Under the pieces are notes generated by a model that had not been told where the DNA came from, made no database searches, and saw nothing but the letters and a program-made list of their open reading frames with translations. A program made the position numbers and the translations under genes. This document shows positions 1 through 8,382 of a DNA stretch of 64,000 nucleotides, in pieces. Source of the DNA: Pseudomonas sp. CCI4.2. GTDB lineage: Bacteria > Pseudomonadota > Gammaproteobacteria > Pseudomonadales > Pseudomonadaceae. Numbering within the stretch: the first letter of the stretch is position 1; each line of letters begins with the position of its first letter. The DNA lies in NCBI RefSeq assembly GCF_034350045.1, contig NZ_CP133781.1:310001-374000 (forward strand), in the 5' to 3' direction.

Positions 1-348
1 CTGAACGCATTGGGCTACACGCTTTCAGACCGCACAACGCGCTATGCCGAAGCCAAAGAGTTGATCGAACGCGCTCATCACCTAAACCCGGAAGACCCGG
101 CTGTCCTCGACAGCCTGGGTTGGGTGAATTATCGCCTGGGAAACCTCGACGAAGCCGAGCGCCTACTGCGTCAAGCACTAGAGCGCTTCCCCGACCATGA
201 AGTCGCGGCTCACTTGGGCGAAGTTCTGTGGGCCAAAGGCAATCAACGCGAAGCCCGTAAAGTCTGGGGCAAGGCCCTTGAACAACAACCTGACAGCCCA
301 ATTCTGCGCAGCACTCTGCGGCGCCTGACCGGATCCGAGACTCTTTAA
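1..348 (+). CDS. TPR-repeat protein, C-terminal end (partial)
   Basis: The frame is open from the first base of the window, so the start lies outside it. The visible 115 residues are helical tetratricopeptide repeats: the pattern [20 protein letters not shown] followed by [10 protein letters not shown] and [18 protein letters not shown] is typical of TPR helices A and B. TPR domains bind partner proteins. In Pseudomonas a large TPR protein of unknown role sits directly upstream of lolB, which is the arrangement here: the gap to lolB is only 4 bases, so the genes are probably co-transcribed. Function beyond protein binding cannot be read from this fragment. Confidence 0.85.
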   Translation: MNALGYTLSDRTTRYAEAKELIERAHHLNPEDPAVLDSLGWVNYRLGNLDEAERLLRQALERFPDHEVAAHLGEVLWAKGNQREARKVWGKALEQQPDSPILRSTLRRLTGSETL

Positions 349-352
349 TTTT

Positions 353-970
353 ATGTTTTTGCGCCACGTTATCGTTTTCAGCTTGATCACCCTGCTCGCC
401 GGCTGCGCCGGTTTTACTAACCGCGAAGCCGTACAAGGCCAGGGCAACCCTGCGCAATGGCGCGAGCATAAAGTACAACTGAGCAGCCTCGACGGCTGGC
501 AAATCAGCGGCAAGGTCGGCATTCGAGCCCCTAAAGACTCGGGCAGCGGCACCTTGTTCTGGTTGCAACGCCAGGACTACTACGACATTCGCCTTTCCGG
601 CCCTCTGGGACGCGGCGCAGCACGCTTGACTGGCCGTCCTGGCGCCGTAGCGCTGGAAGTTGCCAATCAGGGCCGCTTCGAAGCCTCCAACCCCGAAGAC
701 CTGTTGCAAGCGCAACTGGGCTGGAAGTTACCGGTCTCGCATCTGGTCTGGTGGGTGCGCGGCCTCCCCGCCCCCGACAGCAAAAGCAAATTGACGCTGG
801 ACGGTGACAGCCGCCTCGCCAGCCTTGAACAAGATGGCTGGCAAGTCGAATACCTGAGCTATTCGGAACAGAACGGCTACTGGCTACCCGAACGCATCAA
901 GCTGCACGGCCAAGACCTCGACGTCACGCTAGTGATCAAGGACTGGCAGCCACGCAAATTGGGGCAGTGA
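353..970 (+). CDS. lolB: Outer-membrane lipoprotein insertion protein LolB
   Basis: LolB is the outer-membrane receptor that takes lipoproteins from the periplasmic carrier LolA and inserts them into the outer membrane. The protein is 205 residues, the usual length. It begins with a lipoprotein signal peptide ending in the lipobox LAGC, so Cys18 becomes the acylated N-terminus. The segment around [19 protein letters not shown] is the conserved LolB start of the beta-barrel-like fold. The gene lies between a TPR gene and ispE, the standard Pseudomonas order, and the ispE start region touches its stop codon, suggesting translational coupling. Confidence 0.95.
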   Translation: MFLRHVIVFSLITLLAGCAGFTNREAVQGQGNPAQWREHKVQLSSLDGWQISGKVGIRAPKDSGSGTLFWLQRQDYYDIRLSGPLGRGAARLTGRPGAVALEVANQGRFEASNPEDLLQAQLGWKLPVSHLVWWVRGLPAPDSKSKLTLDGDSRLASLEQDGWQVEYLSYSEQNGYWLPERIKLHGQDLDVTLVIKDWQPRKLGQ

Positions 971-972
971 GC

Positions 973-1824
973 ATGATTCCTGACCGCCTGACGCTGCCTG
1001 CACCGGCCAAACTCAACTTGATGCTGCATATTCTCGGGCGACGTGCTGACGGCTATCACGAGCTGCAGACGTTGTTTCAGTTCCTCGATTATGGCGACGA
1101 ACTCAGTTTTGCCGTGCGCGATGACGGCGAAATTTGTCTGCAGACCGACATTCCTAACGTCCCCCACGACGGTAATCTGATTGTCAAGGCCGCCCGCGCA
1201 CTGCAAAAACAGTCCGGCAGCAACCTCGGCGTAGACATCTGGCTGGAAAAACGTTTGCCCATGGGCGGAGGAATCGGTGGCGGAAGCTCCGATGCAGCGA
1301 CGACGCTGCTGGGCCTCAATCACCTTTGGAAACTTGGCTGGGACGAAGATCGCCTGGCCGCTTTAGGCCTGACATTGGGCGCAGACGTCCCGGTTTTCGT
1401 GCGCGGACACGCGGCTTTTGCCGAAGGCGTCGGAGAAATATTGACCCCTGTAGACCCCGAAGAACCGTGGTATCTGGTGCTTGTGCCGCAAGTATCTGTA
1501 AGTACAGCAGAAATTTTTTCCGATCCGCTGTTGACACGTGACACTCCTCCAATTAAAGTGCGCCCCGTTCTTGAGGGAAACAGTCGAAATGACTGTCAAC
1601 CGGTTGTAGAGAGGCGTTACCCAGCTGTTCGTAACGCTTTGAATTTGTTAGGCAAATATGTCGACGCAAAATTAACCGGAACTGGAAGTTGTGTGTTTGG
1701 GGCCTTCCCAAACAAAGCTGAAGCTGATAAAGTCTCGGCCCTTCTAACAGAGACCCTTACAGGGTTTGTAGCAAAGGGAAGCAACGTTTCGATGTTGCAT
1801 CGCAAGCTGCAAGAGCTGTTCTAA
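973..1824 (+). CDS. ispE: 4-diphosphocytidyl-2-C-methyl-D-erythritol kinase
   Basis: IspE phosphorylates CDP-methylerythritol with ATP, the fourth step of the MEP route to isoprenoids, in the cytoplasm. It is a GHMP kinase: [16 protein letters not shown] at the N-terminus binds substrate and the glycine-rich motif [16 protein letters not shown] (about residues 96-111) binds ATP; a C-terminal [11 protein letters not shown] loop completes the site. I prefer the ATG at 973 because a GGGG stretch at 961-964 is well spaced to it; a GTG at 967 overlapping the lolB stop is the alternative. Length about 283 residues is normal. Confidence 0.95.
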   Translation: MIPDRLTLPAPAKLNLMLHILGRRADGYHELQTLFQFLDYGDELSFAVRDDGEICLQTDIPNVPHDGNLIVKAARALQKQSGSNLGVDIWLEKRLPMGGGIGGGSSDAATTLLGLNHLWKLGWDEDRLAALGLTLGADVPVFVRGHAAFAEGVGEILTPVDPEEPWYLVLVPQVSVSTAEIFSDPLLTRDTPPIKVRPVLEGNSRNDCQPVVERRYPAVRNALNLLGKYVDAKLTGTGSCVFGAFPNKAEADKVSALLTETLTGFVAKGSNVSMLHRKLQELF

Positions 1825-1859
1825 GAACTGAGTGCTGGGCACTCAGATGCATCAATTAC

Positions 1860-1934
1860 AGGGGCGTCGCCAAGCGGTAAGGCAGCAGGTTTTGATCCTG
1901 CCATGCGTTGGTTCGAATCCAGCCGCCCCTGCCA
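1860..1934 (+). tRNA. tRNA-Gln (anticodon TTG)
   Basis: The acceptor strand AGGGGCG (1860-1866) pairs with CGCCCCT (1924-1930), followed by discriminator G and an encoded CCA. The anticodon stem encloses the loop TTTTGAT, giving anticodon TTG for glutamine. The T-arm GGTTCGAATCC is intact. It lies between ispE and prs, as in other pseudomonads. Confidence 0.97.
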
Positions 1935-1980
1935 TTTTCTATACTCATCCAGGTATACCCTCAGCCGGCAGGTAGTGCGC

Positions 1981-2922
1981 GTGTCCAAGATGATGGTCTT
2001 TACGGGGAACGCCAACCCCGATCTAGCTCGACGTGTAGTACGTCAGCTACATATCCCACTAGGTGATATCTCTGTCGGTAAGTTCTCCGATGGCGAAATC
2101 AGCGCTGAGATTAACGAAAACGTTCGCGGTAAAGACGTCTTCATTATCCAGCCGACTTGTGCCCCAACGAACGATAACCTGATGGAACTGGTAGTGATGG
2201 CTGACGCCTTCCGCCGCTCTTCGGCTTCTCGTATCACTGCGGTAATCCCATACTTTGGTTATGCCCGTCAGGATCGCCGTCCGCGTTCCGCACGTGTAGC
2301 TATCAGCGCGAAAGTTGTGGCTGACATGCTTACCGTGGTCGGGATCGATCGTGTTCTCACGGTTGATCTGCATGCTGACCAGATTCAGGGTTTCTTCGAT
2401 ATTCCGGTAGATAACATCTACGGCTCCCCGGTATTGGTGGATGACATTGAAGACCAACGCTTCGAAAACCTGATGATCGTATCCCCGGATATTGGCGGCG
2501 TCGTGCGTGCACGTGCTGTTGCCAAATCTCTGGGCGTCGACCTCGGGATCATCGACAAGCGCCGTGAGAAAGCTAATCACTCTGAAGTGATGCATATCAT
2601 CGGTGATGTTGAAGGGCGCACCTGTATTCTGGTCGATGACATGGTCGATACCGCCGGCACTTTGTGCCACGCGGCCAAGGCCCTGAAAGAGCATGGCGCT
2701 TCCAAAGTCTTTGCCTACTGCACGCACCCTGTGCTGTCGGGCCGGGCTATCGAGAACATTGAAAATTCCATGCTGGACGAACTGGTGGTAACTAATACCA
2801 TCCCGTTGTCCGCTGCTGCACAAGCCTGTTCACGTATCCGTCAATTGGATATTGCACCGGTAGTCGCCGAAGCGGTTCGCCGCATCAGCAACGAAGAATC
2901 GATCAGCGCGATGTTCCGCTAA
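1981..2922 (+). CDS. prs: Ribose-phosphate pyrophosphokinase
   Basis: Prs makes PRPP from ribose 5-phosphate and ATP, feeding purine, pyrimidine, histidine, tryptophan and NAD synthesis. The start is the GTG at 1981 ([18 protein letters not shown]), giving the standard 313 residues; a longer in-frame reading from 1903 would run through the tRNA-Gln gene and is rejected. Visible motifs are the ATP-binding segment [20 protein letters not shown], the [12 protein letters not shown] stretch and the PRPP loop [13 protein letters not shown] near residue 215. A strong terminator follows the stop codon, separating it from rplY. Confidence 0.97.
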   Translation: MSKMMVFTGNANPDLARRVVRQLHIPLGDISVGKFSDGEISAEINENVRGKDVFIIQPTCAPTNDNLMELVVMADAFRRSSASRITAVIPYFGYARQDRRPRSARVAISAKVVADMLTVVGIDRVLTVDLHADQIQGFFDIPVDNIYGSPVLVDDIEDQRFENLMIVSPDIGGVVRARAVAKSLGVDLGIIDKRREKANHSEVMHIIGDVEGRTCILVDDMVDTAGTLCHAAKALKEHGASKVFAYCTHPVLSGRAIENIENSMLDELVVTNTIPLSAAAQACSRIRQLDIAPVVAEAVRRISNEESISAMFR

Positions 2923-2959
2923 GGGCTCTGCCCTACGCTGCATCTCGTTGTCGAAAAGC

Positions 2960-2996
2960 GCCCCGCCCCAACCTATTGTTGGGGCGGGGCTTTTTT
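2960..2996 (+). terminator. Rho-independent terminator of prs
   Basis: A perfect 13-bp GC-rich stem (2960-2972 with 2978-2990) encloses the loop CTATT and is followed directly by six T residues. This is a textbook intrinsic terminator between prs and rplY. Confidence 0.95.
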
Positions 2997-3059
2997 GCCC
3001 ATATCGCCTGAGCGCCGGTCGCAAACGCTGGGCGAATGTGGTTATTTTGGAGAAACACC

Positions 3060-3659
3060 ATGAATGAATTTACTTTAAATGCTGAACTGCGTTCCGACCT
3101 GGGGAAAGGTGCGAGCCGCCGCCTACGTCGTCTCGCGAGCCTGGTTCCAGCTGTAGTTTACGGTGGCGAAAACGCCCCGGAATCCATCAGCATGACCGCC
3201 AAAGACGTAGCCAAACTGCTCGAAAACGAAGCTGCTTTCAGCCACGTTATCGAACTGAATGTTGCTGGCACCAAGCAGAACGTCGTTATCAAGGCACTGC
3301 AACGTCACCCAGCTAAAGGCCACGTGCTGCACGCTGACTTCGTACGTGTAATTGCTGGTCAGAAACTGATCGCTCACGTACCGGTGCACTTCATCAATCA
3401 AGAAGCGCCAATCAAGAAAGGCGGCGAAATCTCGCACGTTATTTCTGAAGTTGAAGTGACTTGCTTGCCGAAAGATCTGCCTGAGTTCATCGAAGTCGAC
3501 TTGGCTAACGCCGAAGTTGGTTCGATCGTTCACTTGTCAGACCTGAAAGCACCAAAAGGTGTTGAGTTTGTTGCTCTCGTGCACGGTAACGACTTGGCTG
3601 TAGCCAACGTTCACGCACCACGCGTAGCACCTACTGAAGAAGCACCTGCAGCCGAGTAA
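3060..3659 (+). CDS. rplY: 50S ribosomal protein L25/general stress protein Ctc
   Basis: This is the long, two-domain Ctc form of ribosomal protein L25, which binds 5S rRNA in the large subunit. The start is ATG 3060 ([20 protein letters not shown]), preceded by TTGGAGAAA; an upstream in-frame start at 3036 lacks a site. The N-terminal domain carries [14 protein letters not shown] and VPAVVYGG and the C-terminal domain runs from about residue 95 to the acidic tail. Length 199 residues is usual for Pseudomonas. It is followed by pth, which in many bacteria forms an operon with it. Confidence 0.96.
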   Translation: MNEFTLNAELRSDLGKGASRRLRRLASLVPAVVYGGENAPESISMTAKDVAKLLENEAAFSHVIELNVAGTKQNVVIKALQRHPAKGHVLHADFVRVIAGQKLIAHVPVHFINQEAPIKKGGEISHVISEVEVTCLPKDLPEFIEVDLANAEVGSIVHLSDLKAPKGVEFVALVHGNDLAVANVHAPRVAPTEEAPAAE

Positions 3660-3824
3660 TTCATTACTTGGTAACGTCGGAGTTGCTCAGGAAGCATCGC
3701 GAGCGATAGCCAGGCAAAGCGGGTGAGGTCGCGGAGTTTGCATCATGGTAAATGAGCTTATTTCGCCCGCTGTTGCCGCTGTCTATAGCGGTGTTATCTA
3801 CAACTCCAAGGAAGAGCCCCTGTC

Positions 3825-4409
3825 GTGACTGCCATACAACTGATCGTTGGCCTGGGAAATCCAGGCGCCGAATACGAACAGACCCGGCATAACGCAGGGG
3901 CTTTTTTTGTTGAGCGTATTGCTGCGGCTCAAGGCGTCAACCTAGTGCCTGAGCGCAAATTTTTTGGCCTGACCGGGCGTTTTAGTCATCTGGGTCAGGA
4001 TGTTCGCCTGCTGATTCCCACCACGTTCATGAACCGCAGCGGTCAATCCGTCGCGGCGCTTGCTGGCTTCTATCGCATCCCGGTAGACGCCATACTGGTG
4101 GCTCACGACGAACTTGATCTGCCACCCGGCGTTGCCAAGCTTAAGCAAGGCGGCGGCCATGGCGGTCATAACGGGTTGCGCGACATCATCGCTCAGCTCG
4201 GCAATCAGAATACATTTCACCGCCTGCGGCTTGGCATTGGCCACCCGGGCGATGCCAGTAAGGTCTCTGGTTTTGTCCTGGGTCGAGCGCCTCGCGCCGA
4301 ACAGGAAAAACTGGACGCCAGTATCGATTTTGCCCTCGGCGTGCTGCCGGATATCTTCGCCGGTGAATGGAACCGTGCGATGAAAAACCTGCACAGCCAG
4401 AAGGCTTGA
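3825..4409 (+). CDS. pth: Peptidyl-tRNA hydrolase
   Basis: Pth cleaves the ester bond of peptidyl-tRNAs dropped from ribosomes, recycling tRNA. It starts with GTG at 3825. The N-terminal motif [20 protein letters not shown] contains the catalytic His22, and [10 protein letters not shown] holds the conserved Asp; [13 protein letters not shown] is the third signature. Length 194 residues fits the family. It lies 165 bases after rplY and 21 bases before ychF, so pth and ychF are probably co-transcribed. Confidence 0.96.
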   Translation: MTAIQLIVGLGNPGAEYEQTRHNAGAFFVERIAAAQGVNLVPERKFFGLTGRFSHLGQDVRLLIPTTFMNRSGQSVAALAGFYRIPVDAILVAHDELDLPPGVAKLKQGGGHGGHNGLRDIIAQLGNQNTFHRLRLGIGHPGDASKVSGFVLGRAPRAEQEKLDASIDFALGVLPDIFAGEWNRAMKNLHSQKA

Positions 4410-4430
4410 CTAACTCCGAGGGGAAACATC

Positions 4431-5531
4431 ATGGGATTCAATTGCGGCATCGTCGGCCTACCTAACGTCGGCAAGTCCACCCTGTTCAACGCCCTGACCA
4501 AATCCGGTATTGCGGCAGAGAATTTTCCCTTCTGCACCATCGAGCCGAACACCGGCATCGTGGCGATGCCTGACACGCGTCTTGATGCCTTGGCCGTCAT
4601 CGTCAAACCGAAGCGCATTCTGCCAACCACCATGGAGTTCGTCGACATCGCCGGCCTCGTGGCGGGCGCTTCGAAAGGTGAAGGCTTGGGCAACAAGTTC
4701 CTCGCCAACATCCGCGAAACCGATGCCATCGCTCACGTGGTCCGCTGCTTCGAAGACGAGAACGTGATTCACGTTTCCAACAGCGTCGACCCGAAACGCG
4801 ACATCGAGATCATTGACCTGGAATTGATCTTCGCCGACCTCGACAGCTGCGAAAAGCAATTGCAGAAAGTCACGCGCAACGCCAAAGGCGGTGACAAGGA
4901 CGCGGTCATTCAAAAAGGTCTGCTGGAACAACTCATCTCTCACTTCACTGAAGGCAAGCCCGCGCGCAGTCTGATGAAGAACATGAGCACCGATGAGAAG
5001 ACCGCCATTCGCGGCTTCCACCTGCTGACCACCAAGCCCGTCATGTACATCGCCAACGTCGCCGAAGACGGCTTCGAAAACAACCCGCTGCTGGACGTGG
5101 TTCGCGCCATCGCCGAAGCAGAAGGCGCGATCGTGGTACCGGTCTGCAACAAGATCGAAGCAGAAATTGCCGAGCTGGATGACGGCGAAGAAAAAGACAT
5201 GTTCCTCGAAGCCCTGGGCCTCGAAGAGCCGGGTCTAAACCGGGTAATCCGCGCCGGCTACGAGATGCTGCACCTGCAGACCTACTTCACCGCAGGCGTT
5301 GAAGAAGTCCGTGCCTGGACCGTTCGCGTCGGCGCCACAGGCCCTCAAGCCGCAGGCGTGATCCACACCGACTTCGAAAAAGGCTTCATCCGCGCAGAAG
5401 TCATCGCCTATGACGATTTCATTCAATACAAAGGCGAAGCCGGTGCTAAAGAAGCCGGTAAATGGCGTCTGGAAGGCAAGGAATACATTGTCAAAGACGG
5501 CGACGTGATGCACTTCCGCTTTAACGTCTAA
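4431..5531 (+). CDS. ychF: Redox-responsive ATPase YchF (Obg family)
   Basis: YchF is an Obg-type P-loop ATPase that binds ribosomes and modulates translation and oxidative stress responses. The P-loop is GLPNVGKST (residues 9-17); [20 protein letters not shown] is the switch II segment, and NKIE replaces the NKxD guanine-specificity motif, which is why the family prefers ATP. The C-terminal TGS domain ends [12 protein letters not shown]. The last 18 coding bases before the stop are the attachment core of the downstream element, so the present stop codon and downstream sequence are supplied by that element while the 366-residue product is kept intact. Confidence 0.96.
   Translation: MGFNCGIVGLPNVGKSTLFNALTKSGIAAENFPFCTIEPNTGIVAMPDTRLDALAVIVKPKRILPTTMEFVDIAGLVAGASKGEGLGNKFLANIRETDAIAHVVRCFEDENVIHVSNSVDPKRDIEIIDLELIFADLDSCEKQLQKVTRNAKGGDKDAVIQKGLLEQLISHFTEGKPARSLMKNMSTDEKTAIRGFHLLTTKPVMYIANVAEDGFENNPLLDVVRAIAEAEGAIVVPVCNKIEAEIAELDDGEEKDMFLEALGLEEPGLNRVIRAGYEMLHLQTYFTAGVEEVRAWTVRVGATGPQAAGVIHTDFEKGFIRAEVIAYDDFIQYKGEAGAKEAGKWRLEGKEYIVKDGDVMHFRFNV
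5512..5529 (+). repeat. attL core of element 1 (ychF 3' end)
   Basis: The 18 bases ACTTCCGCTTTAACGTCT, the end of the ychF reading frame, recur exactly at 16819-16836. They flank an integrase-bearing segment, so I read them as left and right attachment cores. The duplicated copy at the right is followed by TGA, and a displaced terminator lies beyond it. Confidence 0.85.
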
Positions 5532-5581
5532 ATCAGAACTGCTATTTCCCGACACATCACGACACATGCAAACCCTTGATA

Positions 5582-5603
5582 AGCCCCGCCAAATGCGGGG
5601 TTT
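5582..5603 (+). terminator. Terminator now serving ychF, supplied by element 1
   Basis: The stem CCCCGC (5584-5589) pairs with GCGGGG (5595-5600) across the loop CAAAT, followed by TTT. It lies inside the attachment cores, so the element brings a replacement terminator for ychF; the original one is stranded at about 16875-16914. Confidence 0.7.
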
Positions 5604-5648
5604 GTCGTTTCTGTGTGTATCGTACTGTCCATTGTCGGCTCAAATTAA

Positions 5649-5701
5649 ACCGGGTACGCTACCGGGTATGAGGTTTTGACCGGGTATGAAAATACCGGGT
5701 A
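5649..5701 (+). repeat. Four ACCGGGTA repeats, putative integrase arm sites (left)
   Basis: The octamer ACCGGGTA occurs at 5649-5656, 5661-5668, 5679-5686 and 5694-5701, all in the same orientation. A pair with identical spacing lies at the right end (16745-16764). Short direct repeats just inside attachment cores are typical arm-type binding sites for tyrosine integrases or their excisionases. They overlap an upstream ATG (5686) in frame with the integrase, which argues for the later start at 5728. Confidence 0.65.
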
Positions 5702-5727
5702 CGACCAAAAACCCGGAGAACCGCACC

Positions 5728-7002
5728 ATGCTTAACGATACCCAGTGCCGCGCTGCCAAGCCTAAGGACAAGCCCTACAAGCTATCCGACGGCAAAGGGC
5801 TACACCTCGAAGTCAAACCTAACGGGGTAAAGGCATGGCGGTATCGCTTTGAACTCCGGGAAGGCGATACCACCAGGGAGAGCATGTTCGCTATAGGCGA
5901 ATACTGCATTGCGCCTGCCGGGGAGAGTGCCGACGAAACGAAGGCCAGGAAGGCCGGCCGGCGTTTTACGCTGGCAGAAGCACGGGATGAGCGAATCAAG
6001 GCCCGCGCATTGGTCAAGCAAGGAATTAACCCTGCCCAAAATCGTCAACTAGACCGCATCAAGCTAGAGCAGGAAAACGCCACGACCTTTGAAGCCGTAG
6101 CCCGTGAATGGTTAGCCCTTCGGGACTGGGAGGAAATCACCAAGACCAGACGGCTAAACATGCTCGCCCGTGTCGTCTTCCCCAAGATTGGCGCACTGCC
6201 GATAAGGGCAATCATCCCCGCGCATATCCTAGACGTACTCAACACCTCAGCAAAGAAAAACGGACTGACAGTAGCCGCCGAGGCCAAGCGCACCATGTCC
6301 AAGGTATTCGAGCTGGCAATCTCGACCCTACGCGCAGAGGCCGACCCTGTTCATCCTGTCAGGAACGCCATTCCGAAGAACAAGACCCAACACAAACGCC
6401 CCCTTTCTTCCGATGAGATAGGTCAACTGCTGCGGGACGTTGCCGGCCATGGTGGAAGACATGAAACGATGGCGGCATTTAACCTAATGTGGCTAACCCT
6501 TTGCCGACCAAGTGAGGTGGTAGACGCTGAGTGGTCAGAATTCGACCTTGATGCCGCGATATGGCGCATCCCCTCGGGCCGAATGAAGAAACGCAAGGAA
6601 CACGTCCTACCCCTCCCGATACAGGCCGTTGAGTTGCTGCGGGGCATCAAGGGCATTACCGGGCGGCACGTCCACGTTTTTCCTGGACGTGATGACAAGG
6701 AAAAGTCCATGGACGTGGCGTCATTTCGGCAAATGCTCAAGGTGCTGAACTGGGCAGGAAGGTACAGCCCACACGCCACACGGACAACCGGCAGCACACG
6801 CCTGAACGAGATGGGTTTTTCGTCTGACTGGATTGAGCGCCAACTTGCACACGAGGAACCGAACAAGGTCCGCAGTACTTACAACCATGCCAAACACATG
6901 GATGACCGAGCAACGATGATGCAGCAATGGGCTGACATGCTTGACGCCTGGACAGTGAACGAGGGGAGCAACGTAGTACCGATAAAGAGAACCGCAGCCT
7001 AA
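5728..7002 (+). CDS. P4-family tyrosine integrase
   Basis: The protein catalyses site-specific recombination between the element and the ychF 3' end. I choose ATG 5728 (MLNDTQCRAAKPKDKPYKLS), preceded by CGGAGAA; a 5686 start runs through the ACCGGGTA repeats. The product has 424 residues. The N-terminal arm-binding domain (DUF4102 type) holds KLSDGKGLHLEVKPNG; the core-binding SAM-like domain follows; the catalytic domain shows the first Arg in LTLCRPSEVVDAEWSEFD, the HxxR box in SPHATRTTGSTRLNEMGF, the QLAHEEPNKVRSTYNHAKH segment and its nucleophile Tyr. All key residues look intact, so it should be active. Confidence 0.92.
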   Translation: MLNDTQCRAAKPKDKPYKLSDGKGLHLEVKPNGVKAWRYRFELREGDTTRESMFAIGEYCIAPAGESADETKARKAGRRFTLAEARDERIKARALVKQGINPAQNRQLDRIKLEQENATTFEAVAREWLALRDWEEITKTRRLNMLARVVFPKIGALPIRAIIPAHILDVLNTSAKKNGLTVAAEAKRTMSKVFELAISTLRAEADPVHPVRNAIPKNKTQHKRPLSSDEIGQLLRDVAGHGGRHETMAAFNLMWLTLCRPSEVVDAEWSEFDLDAAIWRIPSGRMKKRKEHVLPLPIQAVELLRGIKGITGRHVHVFPGRDDKEKSMDVASFRQMLKVLNWAGRYSPHATRTTGSTRLNEMGFSSDWIERQLAHEEPNKVRSTYNHAKHMDDRATMMQQWADMLDAWTVNEGSNVVPIKRTAA

Positions 7003-7086
7003 CGGCATCAGGCAAACCGGGCAAGGAAGGGGCCGCCACCCCTCCCCCACCCTAACCATAACCATAACGTAAACAAGGATTACATC

Positions 7087-7326
7087 ATGGCTGACAATCA
7101 TTCTAGCAAGCTGTCACAACACCCAGAAGTTGAGGCAATCGCCAACAGGCTACAAGCAATCGCGGCGCAGTTGGCCGGAGTCAAGCCGACACTTGATACC
7201 GCCATTGAGGATGTACCAGCGGCAATCGGTAACACGCTCGTGTTGTTGGGCGGGATGGCCGACCACATGAATAATGAAATTTCTGTGCTCGCAGAACGAC
7301 TTAGCCTAATTGGTGGCACGGTTTAA
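7087..7326 (+). CDS. Small hypothetical protein of element 1
   Basis: A 79-residue frame starts with ATG 7087 after CAAGGATT. I do not recognise the family. The sequence is predicted to be largely helical, with amphipathic stretches such as EVEAIANRLQAIAAQLAG and an end DHMNNEISVLAERLSLIGG that could form a coiled coil. It has no transmembrane segment or cysteines. It lies 84 bases after the integrase on the same strand and may be co-transcribed with it; a role in regulating integration would be a guess. Confidence 0.55.
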   Translation: MADNHSSKLSQHPEVEAIANRLQAIAAQLAGVKPTLDTAIEDVPAAIGNTLVLLGGMADHMNNEISVLAERLSLIGGTV

Positions 7327-7580
7327 CCGAGTCAGTAATTATTCTTTAAATTCAATCACTTGACCCGTCATGGACAGTGGGGGTACATTCCTAACCGTAT
7401 TGAACAAGTCACCCGTGGTTTCAGCAGAGTGCGTCTGAAACTAATGCAGCGTGACTTGAATCGCTCGATATTTTTAAGTATCGAGATATGGAAATCGCAT
7501 AACTCCCTACGTGTCACACCACGTTCCAGCGCGGTAGGGTAAACGGTTCCCTAGCAACACGTTGAACCAGCATAGGGCTG

Positions 7581-7678
7581 AGCAGGTGTGAATTAATTAA
7601 ATGTTCCTGAGTTCAGGATTTATTTAGTTAGTTCACCTGCTAGTCAACTGCATTCATACCGAATTCATATGGCAGGTG
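7581..7678 (+). promoter_or_regulatory. Dyad-rich operator region upstream of alpA-like gene
   Basis: The 377-base gap 7327-7703 has no convincing gene. Its right part holds three copies of GCAGGTG: 7582-7588 direct, 7634-7640 inverted and 7672-7678 direct, the last just before the ribosome site of the AlpA-like gene. Between the first two is a perfect dyad TCCTGA-GT-TCAGGA (7605-7618) in AT-rich DNA. This looks like a promoter/operator controlled by a dimeric DNA-binding protein, perhaps the element's own regulator. The left part of the gap shows nothing I can name. Confidence 0.5.
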
Positions 7679-7703
7679 AGCTATTCCTATTAGGAGAGCC
7701 ACC

Positions 7704-7913
7704 ATGACCACGAATACCCAAGGCAAGCGACTTGCCTACCCCGTCAACGAAGCCGTTCACCTTCTAGGCACATCCCGCAGCTCCCTCTATCGCCTCGTCA
7801 AGCAAGGGCATTTGCAGCTTGTGAAGTTGGGCGCTCGCCGCAGTGCCATTACCCGCGATTCCATCCTGAAATTTGCAGAGTCCCTGAAAATTCCTGTCCC
7901 GGCTGACATGTGA
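7704..7913 (+). CDS. AlpA-like helix-turn-helix regulator/excisionase
   Basis: A 69-residue protein with a MerR-like winged helix of the excisionase/AlpA family: YPVNEAVHLLGTSRSSLYRLVKQG is the helix-turn-helix and HLQLVKLGARRSAITRDSILKFAESL the wing and following helix. Such proteins activate integrase expression or direct excision of prophage-like elements. It has a good ribosome site (AGGAGA at 7692) and lies behind an operator-like region. It is followed after only a few bases by two further genes in the same direction, so it heads the replication operon. In Gram-negative PICIs an alpA gene sits at this position. Confidence 0.85.
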   Translation: MTTNTQGKRLAYPVNEAVHLLGTSRSSLYRLVKQGHLQLVKLGARRSAITRDSILKFAESLKIPVPADM

Positions 7914-7917
7914 GGGG

Positions 7918-8382
7918 ATGACCGTGAACAAAAAAAAACGGTACCACTCCAAAAAGCAGCACCGAATCAAATACACACACGCCGATGGTACAGGCCGCCA
8001 GCCAGGCGGGGCAACGCGCGCACAGTTTACCGACCCACAAAACTCTTCCCCCAACGGGCATGATACTTCGGGCTTGTCCTACATTGGTGTGACGCCCCTC
8101 GCCTCGTGGCTGGATAAACTGACCGGCTCAGGTAACGTCGAGGGAGCCGCCCGAAGAGTACGACAGTCCGTCTTAGACGGCCTGACGGTTCGGCTTTGGG
8201 TCGGCAAGAAGCGGTTATTGACAATGCTAGAGCCCGTGCATGGATCCGGGGGGCTGATGTTGCACGCCTGGACACAGACATATAACCCACGCGGGCGAAC
8301 TGCGGCGCAATCGACAACACCCTTCGCCGGACCATATCGACAGCCTGCAAGCCTCATGGACGCCATCACGGGGGAAATATGA
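7918..8382 (+). CDS. Hypothetical basic protein preceding primase-helicase
   Basis: A frame of 154 residues whose stop overlaps the ATG of the primase-helicase (ATGA), indicating translational coupling. GAGGGG abuts the ATG at 7918 with no spacing, so the GTG at 7924, six bases further, may be the true start. The N-terminus is strongly basic (VNKKKRYHSKKQHRIKY), the middle is GVTPLASWLDKLTGSGNVEG followed by a helical VRQSVLDGLTVRLWVGKKRLL segment. I know no named family for it. The coupling to a replication gene suggests a DNA-related helper, which is inference. Confidence 0.6.
   Translation: MTVNKKKRYHSKKQHRIKYTHADGTGRQPGGATRAQFTDPQNSSPNGHDTSGLSYIGVTPLASWLDKLTGSGNVEGAARRVRQSVLDGLTVRLWVGKKRLLTMLEPVHGSGGLMLHAWTQTYNPRGRTAAQSTTPFAGPYRQPASLMDAITGEI

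Noticed and set aside
1903..1980. Upstream in-frame extension of prs
   Set aside because: It reads through the tRNA-Gln gene; GTG 1981 gives the conserved N-terminus.
5686..5727. Earlier start for the element 1 integrase
   Set aside because: It lies in the ACCGGGTA repeats and lacks a ribosome site; ATG 5728 has CGGAGAA and fits the family N-terminus.
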